Source: Massospora cicadina
Taxonomy: Eukaryota; Entomophthoromycota; Entomophthoromycetes; Entomophthorales; Entomophthoraceae
DNA length: 64,000 bases
NCBI GenBank assembly: GCA_022478985.1
Contig: JAKSZP010012163.1
Location: 1-64,000 of the forward strand
Reading direction: 5' to 3'
Part shown: positions 1-10,793 of the stretch, piece after piece
How positions within the stretch are numbered: the stretch's first letter is position 1
How the letters are laid out: each line of letters starts with the position of its first letter
The notes under the pieces: model-generated
What the model was told of the DNA's origin: nothing
The model's input: only the letters and a program-made list of their open reading frames with translations
Database searches by the model: none
Made by a program: the position numbers and the translations under genes

Positions 1-157
1 GTGCTTGCCACGCGAGTATCTCTGGGGAAATTGTGACCGCCAGTTTTTTTTAGATTTTTTTCTATTCTGCCAGATTCTCTGGGTGTTTTCAAACGTTAGA
101 GGCCGCAGGCCTTCCGCCTGCTCCTCTTGCCTTGCTTGCCCAACTGCTCCCAGACAT
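1..157 (-). pseudogene. LINE-0 ORF1, N-terminal fragment
   Basis: The ATG at 157 (minus strand) opens a frame beginning MSGSSWASK, the same start as in LINE-2 (46132). The frame meets a stop after about 22 codons, and further stops follow in the A-rich stretch, so this copy cannot make full ORF1 protein. Downstream codons resembling VTISPEILAWQA also match LINE-2. ORF1 proteins of this class bind LINE RNA; here only the leader before the RNA-binding domains is present. Confidence 0.7.
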
Positions 158-252
158 GGGCGCAGACTGATCCCCTCTATGAGATTATTAAAGTAAATTT
201 AGTCTTGAATTGAATGGGTTGCAAAAGTGTTTGCAACGAGAAAGAAAAGTCT
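1..252 (-). mobile_element. LINE-0: 5' end of an L1/Tx1-like LINE, body outside the window
   Basis: Read on the minus strand, this segment matches the first ~250 bases of the full-length LINE at 46036-51307 almost base for base, including the pyrimidine-rich 5' start, the GTTGCAA...TTGCAAC hairpin (218-237) and the first codons of ORF1. The match stops at about 250-253, the same point where LINE-2 begins. This copy therefore keeps its true 5' end and the rest lies beyond position 1. The target duplication cannot be checked because the 3' end is not in the window. Confidence 0.85.
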
Positions 253-672
253 TCTTTATGCCATTTTTTCCTAATATTCCTTGAAATACTTAGGACAGTG
301 GCACAAGATAATGATAATTATTAAAAAGACTCCTTGATGGGTAACCCAAACAGTTTACCAAGTAGTAATTTTTCCTTAAAGATATGGTATCCAGCTTGGC
401 TTTAACTTAATATTTCGCTTCACCAGGATTTTCTGAGTTTACAGTACTAGGTTTCAGCTATAGGATACTTATAATATCTTAATTTTGAAATATAGGAAAA
501 AGGGTGTGCTCAATAACCTTTAAGCAGATCTAATATATAAGCCAACTCATTGAATTTGGTAAAGCACCTTGTATGGACCCAGGGCAAGAGGGATCATCTT
601 ATTACATTGCACAGGGATAAAGTAGTTCTTGCCCATAATTTTAATAGTCAGGTTAAACTGATCATTACATTT

Positions 673-706
673 TGACTCGAGATTCAGATTTTTGAATCTC
701 AAGTCA
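673..706. repeat. Inverted repeat, 14 bp arms
   Basis: Arms TGACTCGAGATTCA (673-686) and TGAATCTCAAGTCA (693-706) are reverse complements with one mismatch around a 6-base loop. The repeat lies at the edge of the stretch that interrupts the Gyp-7 integrase remnant. It could be the end of a small DNA element or a chance hairpin. Confidence 0.5.
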
Positions 707-757
707 GATCACTTTTTGGGTTTTTTGAGGTTTATGTGGGGTCCAGCACTGGGCTGT

Positions 758-814
758 GCCCCTCCCGCACTATTCTTAGGCTCTTAGGGGCCTAAAGAAC
801 AGTGCAGGAGGGGC
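758..814. repeat. Long hairpin, ~24 bp arms
   Basis: Arms 758-781 and 790-814 are reverse complements apart from two A/C mismatches and one extra base. Both carry GCCCCTCC and an AGGC end, with an 8-base loop between them. The stem is GC-rich in an AT-rich background. No coding potential or known element was recognised here. Confidence 0.65.
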
Positions 815-2083
815 TCCCCAGAAGGGCGATCTTAAAAGGTTGAGCCCACGTGATTCTGAACTCAATTCAAAATTTTTCCTCATTTCCTTCTCTCACATGG
901 GACTCTCTGGTGGCCTCGGGGCCGCCCTTGCCTTGTCTTACCTGGTATCCCACAGCAAGATAAATTTTGTATCCTCAACAAAATAATGGGATTTGGCATC
1001 GAGAATCTTGATTCTGCCAAATACCCTGGTTTTTATGTCTCATTTGTGGTGCTCTAAGTCATCAGGATTGAATTCATCCGTGTGTTTATTTTCAATAATA
1101 AATAAACAAGGCTAATTTTGGGGTCAGATCCTCGCTTACCTGTGTCATCTTTTCTCGCTTTTTGAATTTTCCAAAATCCAATGTTGAATTGGCAAATATG
1201 ATGAATCAAAGCACTTACCTTGAGGGAACCTCATATCAGACAAACATTTGGCGCCCATTGCCAAGGCAAGATGGCAATTGAAAACTGGGATGTTTTCAAT
1301 TTGTTACAATCATGAGAGACAAGTGAGCCTCTATGTATATAAGCATATAAAAGCAGAAAGATTCAACTTTGGCTTCTTGGACTTATAAAGACTTAATGAG
1401 ATGAGTCTTTAAGGTAGCAATGTTCACTTGTATGTTGGTCACTATATCATCTGTGGCTGGTATTACTCCACTAGGTTATTCATCAAGCATCTGAAGATGT
1501 GAATCTGGTTAGAAAAGATGAAGACATCTTTGGGAGAGTTAGTATAGTTATTGTAAGCACTTGAGTGAGAAGAAGCCAGGTGGTCAAAGTGTCCTGATGG
1601 CCAGGGATGTAACAGTGGAGATAATGCTCAATGATTAGCCATTTCTGTTTAACTATCTGTCAGTGGATGGTAAAGAGAGGGGCAATAGGGCTTGATGCCA
1701 CAGTTTGCTCTATTAAATTATATCCAAAAACCCAAAGCAATAACTAGAATATATCTGGTTTCAGACAACGGTATGTTCAAGTAGTTATGAAGAATGTCCC
1801 AGTGTCAAATAGTCCAAATAATATTGAAAATTTTAAGTTGAATCTTTGGAGAATTAGGCGAGTTAATATGTAAGTTTGCCAATGCACTAACTTGAATTTA
1901 GTGCAATTTTTAAGAGAAAACAACCCTATTTTATAGACCTGAAGGGGGCCCTAAAGGGTGAAAATATTTTCATCATACAAAAACTAGGAAATCCTGTAAC
2001 CAGCCATGATGATAATATTTTCAAGATGGCTGATTATATAGACATATTAAGATATTATTGCATAGATAACATACCTGCTGTTG

Positions 2084-2373
2084 TTAAGGGGGTGGAATGC
2101 GAGTCAGTAAGGGTGTATGGCTACCAACCTGAAGGTTGCGGGTTCAATTCCAGCCCTTTGCACATCAATCGGGGTGCCAGTCAAAGGAAGCTATTGGCGG
2201 TTAGTAGGTCTAATAACACGAAAACCTTACCCATGATGTAACCAGAAAAATTTGAGTCCTGATCTGGAGGTGGAAAAACTTTCTTTGACAGAGTTGACCC
2301 TGTTCAGGTTTCATGTCATTTCTTTCTTTTGGTAATTCCTGTCCCCTGGTCAGCTTGCCTCGGTTAAATAATA
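2084..2373 (+). mobile_element. SINE-1: tRNA-like SINE with LINE-type 3' tail
   Basis: This 290 bp element is flanked by an 18 bp target duplication (2066-2083 and 2374-2391, one mismatch: ATAACATACCTGCTGTTG). Its first ~75 bases are tRNA-like, with a perfect RNA polymerase III B box. The body is unrelated to tRNA. The last ~45 bases, including CCCCTGGTCAGCTTGCCTC, match the 3' tail of R-B and resemble the LINE tails, ending in AAT repeats rather than a pure poly(A). A second copy, about 90% identical by eye, is at 53411-53695 in reverse. The element has no coding capacity and depends on a LINE reverse transcriptase. Confidence 0.88.
2099..2151 (+). promoter_or_regulatory. Internal RNA polymerase III promoter of SINE-1
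   Basis: GGTTCAATTCC at 2141-2151 fits the B-box consensus GGTTCRANNCC exactly. The region 2099-2113 (GCGAGTCAGTAAGGG) lies at A-box distance upstream and resembles a degenerate A box. The same pair occurs in SINE-2, where one B-box base has changed. Confidence 0.7.
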
Positions 2374-2391
2374 ATAACATACCTACTGTTG

Positions 2392-3279
2392 ACAAATCAC
2401 CTAGAATTAAGCTATATTGTGGTAAAAAGATTTTTGAGATTTCTGATAGGTCATTTTTGTCATTTAGATAAAACCTAGCTGCCCTTTGCCTATCCTGAAT
2501 CCTCTCTTGCCTCTCACTTTTGCCTCTAAGTACCATAAATTCTATGAGGCATTATCCTAATAAAGTATCATTTTGTATACTCAACCAAATTATTAAAAAA
2601 TGATTGTAGTTTACTTCAAATTCCCAAATTTTTGAAAATCTGCCAAGTTTTTAGCACTCCCACAATTGGTATATCATTGAAATCCTGCAACTAAGCATAT
2701 GTGAGTAACTCCTTGCCTGGATTAAAACATCTAGCAAAATGAAATTATAAATGATATCTTTATTATACCACAACATATTGTTTAATAAAGTCATGGTAAA
2801 TGTAAAATTTATGTGTAGCTGTGAGCTGTGAGATTTTAGAGCTTTTTGATATTTTAGGACCTGATCCTTGCTTTGGGAATTGAATATAAAGAATGGCTCC
2901 TCTTAAAGTACTTTAATCTCCACAATTACTCTATTTCCAAATAAATATATTATTGAAATGCATTATTATTTTACTTTCTTATTAGCTTTGAAACTTTAAG
3001 TTTAATTATGTTCAAAGGAATTGCCAATGTACTTTAGCTTATTGCCAGATTTCCAGCAGATGAATGCAATCAGTCATAATTTTGCACAGGAGCTAATACT
3101 CACAGATGTAATGAGAGGGTGATATGACAATTGTCATCTGTCAATTCAATATACTAAAAGTAGAAAATGGAAGCTAAGAGCTTCTGTAACAATGATATTT
3201 ATTTCAATGTCAGAGTTACATTACCATTAACCTTAGGGGCTTACACAAGATACATGTTGCACCGCAGAGTTGCACTTTG
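2392..3279. other. AT-rich retroelement remnant without readable frame
   Basis: No convincing gene is present. About 2795-2960 is similar to 8830-9010 (shared words such as TATTTTAGGACC and AAAGTACTT), so both descend from the same dispersed repeat, probably the body of the Gypsy remnant seen at 430-1760. Short minus-strand frames (to 2536) run across the SINE edge and are not credible genes. Confidence 0.4.
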
Positions 3280-4172
3280 TGTCATGTTCACAAAACTTTA
3301 TTGAAGGGGTCAATGGCTAAGACAAGGCTGGGCGTCAAGAATCAAAAAAGGTCAAGCTACAGGACCCTCTTGACTTAAGGCACACCTTGGACCAACTCTG
3401 GGTGCAGGCCAGATATTCTCAGGTTGGTTCAGAGGTAGTGCAACCTTCCCAGCCATGTGTAACAGCCATAGCGTTAGAAAAAATATTCTACCACTTAAAT
3501 TATGACAGTTCAATTTGGGTACTTGGTGAAAGGGGGTTCAAAACCCATTCAACTTATAAAATTTCTAACTTGGGTCAGTCTCAACTTCAACCTATCACTT
3601 GAGTTTGGTCAATATCAAAGTACATTACCCGGTCAGATGGAACATGTACTTATTGGTGTACCAGGGCTTAGTACCACTTTCTCTGATTGATGATTCCCCA
3701 AATTGGCTTAAATCTGTTTGCTTAAGACCAATCTTTCTCGTTGGTCATCTTCAGCCTTAATAAAAACCCCTCGTTAGTTTACGTTTTTTCGTGTTAACTT
3801 GGGCAAACCTGTGCATGGGCCTCTTTGAGGAGGTCTACCACAACGTTGGCCTTATGATTTGCACATATTTAACTCTTGTATATGGTGCACCGCGGGCCAC
3901 CCTGGTTCCCTCCAGACCAAGGCACCCTGGCACTTCAGCCCAGATCCCCGCTTGGATATGGTCTCCACTTTGGGGACACCCAAGTCTTGTTATGTGTTCA
4001 ATCTTTATTAATATTGACAATGCTAAACACCCTTGCCCTATGTTACTTTGGACCAAGCACCCTCTGCGGGGCTATCCTTCCCTTAGTACTGACGACTAGT
4101 TCCCTGGCGTTAGGACTGTGCACTGTGAACCACCTCGCTGGGAACTGGAGAGTTATAGACACTCTCCTGACA
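3280..4172 (+). mobile_element. Solo LTR of the Gyp-3 chromovirus family
   Basis: This 893 bp unit starts TGTCATG and ends CTGACA. It aligns along its length with the LTRs of Gyp-3 (891 bp), in the opposite orientation. The flanks CTTTG (3275-3279) and CTGTG (4173-4177) are a 4/5-matching target duplication. No internal Gypsy sequence lies on either side, as expected after LTR-LTR recombination. The CTCGTTGGTCA block proposed as the transcript start in Gyp-3 is kept near 3738. It is diverged from the Gyp-3 LTRs, so it is an older insertion. Confidence 0.85.
3387..3602 (+). other. ORF inside the solo LTR, conserved with the Gyp-3 LTR
   Basis: The frame reads MDQLWVQARYSQVGSE... and ends LGQSQLQPIT. 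The Gyp-3 3' LTR (minus 29311-29060) has the matching frame: LDQRWVQAKHAQVGTN... ending SSGKIQLQSIT. In Gyp-3 the upstream pol frame runs, after a frameshift, toward this segment, so it may be the C-terminal end of Pol extending into the 3' LTR. No known domain was recognised. Confidence 0.45.
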
Positions 4173-6712
4173 CTGTGGTCAACTTTTAAAATAAACTCAC
4201 CACTTAACTTTTTGATCACCGCTCTTATCGTTGGAGCTGTGGCTGCTGGGTTTGAATCTCACCCAGGCTGGTATTCCCCAATAATTTATTTTCTCAGTGC
4301 AAGTCACAGTGGAATTGTAAGTATGCCTATGCATTTATCATTAGAGAGCCTTAGCATAAGTCGTTGGCTAGTCTTAAAATAATACATAAAGGGATTATCC
4401 TTGGCATCAGGCGCCAGTAATCTCAAAATAGTTAGGTGTCATATGGCAATCTACCTGTAATTGGTTCTTTTTCATCATTGGCTTCATTGCTTGTGAACCC
4501 TATTTAACTAATGATACTAATGTGTTTATTATCCTTGCCTTGATAGCTGGTAATCAAAATAAATTACAATTGCTATCGGGGACCATCCATGATACTTCAA
4601 AATAGCTCAACCCAACCAAATTTTGGAGCACAAGTCAGTAACTTAACACTAACAATCCTATTAGCAAAACCTGGTAATTAATAAGTCTGCCATGTCTGAC
4701 CAATTAAGCCATAATCTCAGCAACTATGGGAGGAAACCATCTGGTTATTTTATGACATATACCTTTATCATTTACTCCATGGAATCAATAAATGAAGAAA
4801 TTATCCAATTTTCGGCTTCAGCATCCTACTCATTCTAGTTGCTTAGGAAATATCGTTCATGGTGGCTAATAATGCGGCATCTGTCAAACCTCCCATGACA
4901 TTATTTTTACAAAAGTTCCATTCCTTCTCTAGATTACATTCATAGATGGTTTTTATGCCCAAGTCTGCTTTCCCTAAATTTCCCTGGATTGAAATTCTGC
5001 CCCTTATGATTCTAACTATCCTGTTGGTCAGGTTAGTCACCTCAATCTCACAAGTGGTAGGTTAGAGGGTGAGATGGCTCCTACAGCTCACATGAGCAAG
5101 CTAGCATGTAGTTTCTGTACCCACACCTATTGCAATCATTGTTGCTTGTAGCCCACAGGTTGTAATAAGTTGAAAAAGTATGGTAGAGAAATTCCTACTG
5201 ATAAAAAGTTTACTTTATGAGATTCAGATGCATATTATTCCTCGCCTTATCACAAGGGTTGATCCTACACCCCATTTACCTGGACAAATTCCAAGAACAG
5301 GATGCAAAAATAAGATTTCTTGAAGGCTTCTTCATTGCACAGCTTCAATATTATCTAGATCTCTAGGTTTTTCTAATTTTTGTCTGGGTTAATCTCCATC
5401 TACTCTGGCTTCCACATGTCATATCAAAAATCATGTCTTTCTCCTTGTATCGGGGAGGAACCTAGCCTTGGGATTAAGCATTTCATAAGTCATGATATAA
5501 TCACTGGCATCTAACTTCTTGATCTAATTGGGGAAGGATTGTGTAAGGCGCGGGGGAGCCCAATTGGCTCTGGTTCCAAACTGGTGGGTCTGATCAGCCA
5601 CCAGAGGAACCAAGCAACTCACGTTGGTGTAATCCTCAATCTTCTATCTGACTAGGGCTCAGCCATTTCAGAAGGAACATTTTGGACATGGTGCATTACA
5701 TGCTGCACTAAATGCTCTCCAGAAAATGGCAAAAACTTTAAAGATCATTAGGGGAAAATTTTATATCTAAAATAATCAAAGGGAAATTGAATAAAATAGG
5801 ACAGTACCTTCACAAATAAGGGCACTGACCTTTATTTAGGAAAAGAAGTAGATAGTTCACAGCGCAGTTCTTAGTTCTGTGGCTTTTGAGTTGGCATATT
5901 CTCCAGCTGCAGGTTTCAGAGTTCGCACTTTGGGGAGAGGGTCAATTTGCAAACTGTTGCAGGAAATGAAGTAGGGGAAGGGTAAATTTGCAGGTTAACG
6001 TGAGAATTGAGGTTGGGTGAGGTGATGGGGCATGCCTTGATTGGCTTCCCAATCTAACTCCCTACAAAAATTTAATTTTTTTCTAAATTGAGGCGTGCTC
6101 CATTTTAGAGGTCCAGCACTCAATCAACAACAAATTTCTAAAATTATTAAAAAACCATATAAATGAAATAATATAAGAGGGTAAATCTGGGATCAAAATT
6201 TTCAATATTACTCACAAAATTTTATTTTTGTATCTGAGATGTTATAAATTTGTCTTGATTTTTGAAAATTACAGATTATAGGGAACATGGGTTGCGGTAT
6301 TGGGAACTTACCTGGACTACTTCTGGAGTTTTGGTATAGTTGAATTATTGCTCTACACAGGAGTTAATCTTGTCAATATAACAATTACTATATAGTAGAG
6401 GGATTGGAGTGGGAGCAAATAAAGGGTTTTCTGAAAATAGTATTGTTCTTTTCTACCTGAAAGGGGGTAGTAAGCACCACCTGTCTTTTTGCCACCTGTG
6501 GAAAGCCTTACAGATGGGGTCTCTTTTTACTCTCTCCACATTGAAGAGGATTATGCACTTGCTATACTTTCCCTGCCACCGTTGGGACCCTCAACCTTCC
6601 AGTTAATACGCAGACTATTTGTTCTAAAGTCCCCCTGTTTTAAGCCCATTTTTGCTCCTCTCCCTTTTCAATGTTATGCAGCACCTTAATCCTTCACAGA
6701 AATTCTCATGCA
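4173..6712. other. Unassigned AT-rich DNA with repeat remnants
   Basis: 4745-4862 resembles 9063-9182, and the minus-strand reading of the latter has a faint RNase H look (FIATRMKQYAVAVM against the usual FIVTDASxYAVGAV). A 65-codon minus frame at 4843-5040 (MTNLTNRIVRIIRG...) has no recognised relative. Between about 5100 and 6700 there are only short frames on both strands, including two overlapping plus frames at 6409-6689, none supported by homology I can see. This is most likely older transposon debris. Confidence 0.4.
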
Positions 6713-6731
6713 TGGATGCTCTAATTTTTAT

Positions 6732-8654
6732 TTAACTGAGGTAAGCTGACCAGGGGACGGAAATTACCAAACTAAAAACTTAAACTAAAAATAACGTAAC
6801 TAATTGATTCAACCAAAACGCCCAAATGAGTGATTGAATGAATCACAACGAACAAAAACAACCAACCAGGTGGGCAGCGGAGACTGCTTATCCCTCCATG
6901 GTGGAAGGGGAGGGGGGATTGGGGGGCTCATCTTTGGCAGCAGCTATCTCTTCCCAAAGTAGGATGCATGTCAAGGCAGATAGCAAGAGCGTCGGAGCAT
7001 TAGCAGTATGTGGTTCATTAAACTAATGATTGGTATCTCTGAGTAATTGCCAACCATAAAAATGACAGTAATATATGCAGCTAAAGCTTTTTTGGCTTTA
7101 ATGTGGGCATCTGGTAGTTTAACAAATGTTGCGATATTGGTTTGGGTAATCTTAGCTTTCAGATTCTGTGCTACAGTTACCACGTTTTGGATAGCGTTGG
7201 TGACATTTTTGTGTAGTTGTTTCATGTTAATCTTAATTTTTGGAATAAGAATTTTAGGGATAAATGGAGTTATAATTCCTCCTGTGAGCGCTGCCACTGA
7301 TTTGGTGGCAGCTTTGCGGAGGGGATGGCAATCTGGTGTGGCGGCTGCTTCTACTGCAAGCTGGTGGTCACTGTGGAATGGTTCAGCATTTGGCTTTGGG
7401 GCATATAAATGAGGGGGGAATTATGCATCCCATTTTTCATTACAGAACCGGTCAACTTGCAGTGATGGTATTTCAATGACTAAAAGATTTGTCAGTTTAA
7501 TCCAAAAACTCCCATGGGTTCTGGAAAAATTGAATTGGGGAATTGGCATATGGTTGAGGATTGGTGGATTTGTTGGATGTTGTATGGGATTGAAAAGGGT
7601 CCAATCCTGTGCTTGATTTAAGGAGTCATCTGTGGCACTGGGGCAAGGTGGAGGCTGATTGGTGGCTGCAGGTGCAGCTGAAGCAACAGGCTTTGGTGGA
7701 GAGGGAGGTAGGATCATAACCCATGTTGGAATTGGCAGGGGGTGGGCGGCGGATTAGTAGCTGTCAGATGAACTATCAGCACTGTCAGAAGCTACTAGAT
7801 ATGGGCACTTGCATTTTGAGTGGTCCAACTCAAAACAGGTTGGACAAATCGTCCGTCTGCCCTTGGCATGGGCCCAGAACGAATGGTTGGGGGCAGAGGG
7901 GATAGCAGCATGCGGGGGAATCAATGGGGGCAAATTTGTTCACATCAGGGCTGATTGTGGCATACACCCAAGGCCCAGCAAGGCGCGTGGTCCCATTTGG
8001 GACCACAAATTGCAGGATGAGGTTGGAGCCATAGGCTGCCAAACCTTCCGTCAGCTCCTGGTGGAGCTCTTCAGGAGGAAGGTGGGTGGGCAAAGCAGCG
8101 ATTTGACCACCAAAGTGGTGTCCACCGGGAGCCAAGTCTGTGTTGTGGGGAGAGGGGTACCCTGGAAAACCAGGGGCACAGTTGCCGCTGTGGCAGCATC
8201 AGCTTCACAGATGAAGCTGAGATTTTAATACCCCTTATAGGGGCGGAAGTCAATAAAGCAGGCGGGTGTCATCATCGCCTGAGCCATTTTGATAATGGCT
8301 TAGTTGTTGTATGGGAAAATTTTCCCATATTTGACCCTATGGCCAAAATGCATGTTGCTCTGGGGGAGCACCAGGAGGCAGCGGGGCACCGCTTGGGTTT
8401 GAGCAAGGTGGGCGTCAAGATCCTTGGGAGGAATGAATTGTCCCAGGGGTTTGGTTTGACTGGGTGAGCCAGTCTAAGCACATTTTCCTGTCAGATGGAA
8501 AATGGCAGGGGGAGTTTCGCCGCTGTCCCACACTGGGGCAGCTGGCGGGGAATCTGATGACATCAGAGCGAAACTATGGCAGGAAATTAAGTTTATACTT
8601 TTTATTCTCCATATAAATTGCTCAGAAAGTTATGCTGAGCGGAAAGAGAGCTCT
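6732..8654 (-). mobile_element. R-B: ORF1-only LINE-derived element, full length
   Basis: This 1.92 kb minus-strand element is flanked by a near-match target duplication (6713-6731 and 8655-8672, TGGATGCT...TTTTTAT). It has a ~90 base 5' leader, one long broken frame encoding a LINE ORF1-type protein (6888-8563) and a ~155 base 3' UTR. It contains no endonuclease or reverse transcriptase. The last ~40 bases carry CCCCTGGTCAGCTTACCTC and AAATAAAAATT, the same tail as the SINE. R-C has nearly the same total length (1.90 kb) and its own target duplication, so lack of ORF2 is a family trait and not a random deletion. Confidence 0.8.
6888..8563 (-). pseudogene. R-B ORF1: RRM-like plus CCHC zinc-knuckle protein
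   Basis: The start at 8563 reads MSSDSPPAAPVW, colinear with R-A (10794). Across frameshifts the ~558-codon region has an N-terminal part with LVLPQS..HF..VKY and FIDFRPYKGY, an RRM-like segment (TLVVKSL..., then a GLAAYG counterpart near 8050), and the knuckle CPTCFELDHSKCKC (CX2CX4HX4C) near 7820. A Pro/Ala/Ser-rich stretch and a variable C-terminus (ANAPTLLLSAL...) follow, ending at the TAA at 6888. The RRM-then-knuckle order matches ORF1 of LINE-2. ORF1 proteins of this type bind RNA; function here is inferred. Several frameshifts break it. Confidence 0.72.
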
Positions 8655-8672
8655 TGGATGCTTTATTTTTAT

Positions 8673-10163
8673 GGAACTCATAATCTGCAGATGGTAGTAT
8701 CACAGTTTGTTACACAAAATATTAGAACAAAAAACCCATAGCAATAATTTAAAGGACTGGTAAAATGTGATTTTAATAAAGGAATCAAAATTTTTTTTAC
8801 CATCAAATTTCTAATTGTAGAAAAAAATGAATTGAAGCTAATATGTGTAATCATGCATTTTTTGGGAGTTAAAAGCTTCTTGAGATTTTAGGACCCAATC
8901 ACTACCTTTTAAACTGAATACAAGCAACTGACTCACCTTGAAGTACTTTCTTTTTGAAGAATACCATATTTGTAATAAATGTAGTGCTCTACCTTCTTTC
9001 TATTTTATATTATTTTATCTATTTTTCTTAAGGCTAGCTCACATTTTGTAAATGGAGTAGCTGTAATTTGGGGTACCTTTGTCATTTAATTCACAAAATG
9101 AATAAATGAGGAAAATTTATCTCATGACAGCAACAGCATACTGTTTCATTCTAGTTGCTATAAAATTCTCATTCATAGAGACCATTTATGTGACATAAGT
9201 TAAATCTTCTTTGACACTTGATGCCTAAGTTGGATGGAAGGTGGTTCCAAAATTGTAATAACTTGTGTTCATGGTCTGAGACCATTTCATATGTAGGTCA
9301 TGTCTGAAAATATCTTTTAAACAAACATCTCAAGTGCTCCCTAAGAGGTGATGTGCAAAATAAAAAGTAATTATTCATATTTAGTGGAATAGTCTAATAT
9401 CATCATTATTGCAAAAACTATTTTTTATGTGGCAAACAGTAATAGTACTCTCACTTTGAAAGACCAGGGCTAACCAGGGATTTGGAGAAACATTGATTTA
9501 CCCAGGGCTTGGAGCACAAAGCCATAATCTGGCACACGTCAGGCTTTCACCAAGGATTTTTTCACCATAGCTTTTATTCCAGGCCAGATGTTGAAATTGA
9601 CACAGGGGTTCATATTTCAAGCGCCCAGGTTATATGCACACAACAATACAAGGTACTGTTTGAGGACAGTAACCTTAAAAAAACTAACAAAAGAAACAAA
9701 ATTTAGTAATATGATTCTATTAAGAAAATAAGAGAGCAAACTGAGTGTCAAATATTGCCAGAGGCTCATAGGCTTGCTCATGTAATCTTCCAGGTAGGCT
9801 ATCACAGATTCTTCAGGAAAAGATCCCCCTTACAGATGACAATCCCGCCCAGATACCCTCCTTCAATTAGAGTTCTCATTGGTGCATTCCATGGTTACTA
9901 AGCAGCACACAAGAATAGTAGACTAAAGTTTCAATATACAAATTGAGATTGGAAGGCAGATAACTAGGGCTCAAGGAATTTTCATAAAAAGATTGATATG
10001 CTGGATGTAATTGAATTACCAGATATGGCCATAATAAATGTAAGGGACCTTATTACTGATAATTTTATGCTGGAATTGGGCAACGTAGGATATTATGCTA
10101 AAATAAATATGAGCCAATATGGCAGTCAAGGCCACTGCATCAATGGCCATAAAGTAAGGTAAT
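8673..10163. other. Decayed Gypsy-like DNA, no intact gene
   Basis: 8830-9010 and 9063-9182 repeat segments found at 2795-2960 and 4745-4862, so a second decayed copy of that element lies here. The minus frame near 9060-9180 has a weak RNase H resemblance. The rest, to about 10160, is AT-rich with frames under 70 codons. The stretch beside the Gyp-5 integrase end probably includes its 3' LTR, but I could not fix the LTR ends. Confidence 0.35.
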
Positions 10164-10180
10164 GAGAGTTATGCCATCAA

Positions 10181-10229
10181 ACATCGATGAATCCCCCCCT
10201 TGGGTTGGGACCATCTAGTACTAAAAAAA
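10181..10229 (+). mobile_element. Retroposed 3' stub 1 (49 bp)
   Basis: A 49 bp insert ending GGTTGGGACCATCTAGTACT followed by a run of A is bracketed by an exact 17 bp repeat, GAGAGTTATGCCATCAA (10164-10180 and 10230-10246). Its sequence resembles the last ~45 bases of R-A (19381-19418) and R-C (TCCCCC...GGTTGGG(C)ACCA...AAAA). Target duplication, A tail and 5' truncation are the marks of LINE-type retroposition. Confidence 0.8.
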
Positions 10230-10246
10230 GAGAGTTATGCCATCAA

Positions 10247-10299
10247 GAGAGTGGTGTCTCCCTTTAGGTTGGGACTACCTAGATTAAAATAATAAAAAA
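10247..10299 (+). mobile_element. Retroposed 3' stub 2, tandem to stub 1
   Basis: Directly after the second repeat lies a diverged relative (CTCCCTTTAGGTTGGGACTA... then A-rich). It is followed by a third, imperfect copy of the same target (GAGTTACGCCAGCAAG, 10300-10315). Either a second insertion used the same site, or the target plus stub was duplicated and diverged. Confidence 0.7.
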
Positions 10300-10449
10300 G
10301 AGTTACGCCAGCAAGAATTTAAGGTTCTAATTAAAAGTAATCAATATATTAAGTCACAACTTAAAAAACATGGCAACAGGGTGAAATAATCACTTTGAAC
10401 CAATTAAATCGCTATCTACTTATTAGTAAAGTATAAATTAAGTTAAAAA

Positions 10450-10690
10450 AATAATATGACCCAGACAACTGGCCAAACCATTATAGAATTCCCACCACTT
10501 GACCAAACATTGGGGAGCAAAGATGTGTAGGGTTTAACTAACTCATTGAGAACTTGGGGCCATTAGCCATAACCTACTAATATTTCTTTAAACTTAGTGT
10601 GCACACAGTTAATAATGTGACCTTTAACGAGATTTTTCATAGTATAAGCTTCCATGGATGTCTTATAATAAACTCAAAAAGGCCCTTTCA
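10450..10690 (-). pseudogene. Gyp-5 integrase C-terminal end
   Basis: The minus strand reads AYTMKNLVKGHIINCVHTKF at about 10580-10650. It corresponds to DAYSIKNLLDGRVVNRVHTNY at the end of the Gyp-2 integrase, so this is the 3' coding end of an old minus-strand Gypsy. The upstream part of the same element continues at 19437 and again at 25627, after R-A and LINE-1 are removed. No chromodomain is visible. Confidence 0.65.
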
Positions 10691-10793
10691 TATGTGCTCA
10701 ATCTTATCTTTTTATTTCTTCAATACCTAAATTGAAGTCAAATTTGGATTATAATATACAAAAAAGACAGCTCAAATGAGCCAAAACTTACCA

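Larger units (their letters stand above)
430..1760 (-). pseudogene. Gyp-7: decayed Ty3/Gypsy integrase
   Basis: The minus strand around 1480-1730 translates, with stops, into an integrase-like block containing YHPLTDS (1652-1672) and AYNNYTNSP, the region that reads YHPQTDGQTE...AYN in chromovirus integrases. Near 480-690 a second block (GKNYFIPV..., LALGPYKV) resembles the integrase C-terminal end. The catalytic residues are not preserved and no open frame longer than about 60 codons remains. About 400 bases between the two blocks (roughly 690-1130) look inserted and include two hairpins listed separately. Assignment to Gypsy is from motif spacing only. Confidence 0.5.

Noticed and set aside
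2088..2160. A tRNA gene, because of the perfect B box and tRNA-like shape
   Set aside because: The acceptor arm does not pair, the anticodon arm is irregular, and a second copy lies in a 285 bp element with target duplications. It is the head of a SINE.
7047..7412. A hydrophobic 121-codon plus ORF
   Set aside because: It lies antisense to R-B ORF1 and has no match in R-A or R-C; it is a shadow of that gene.
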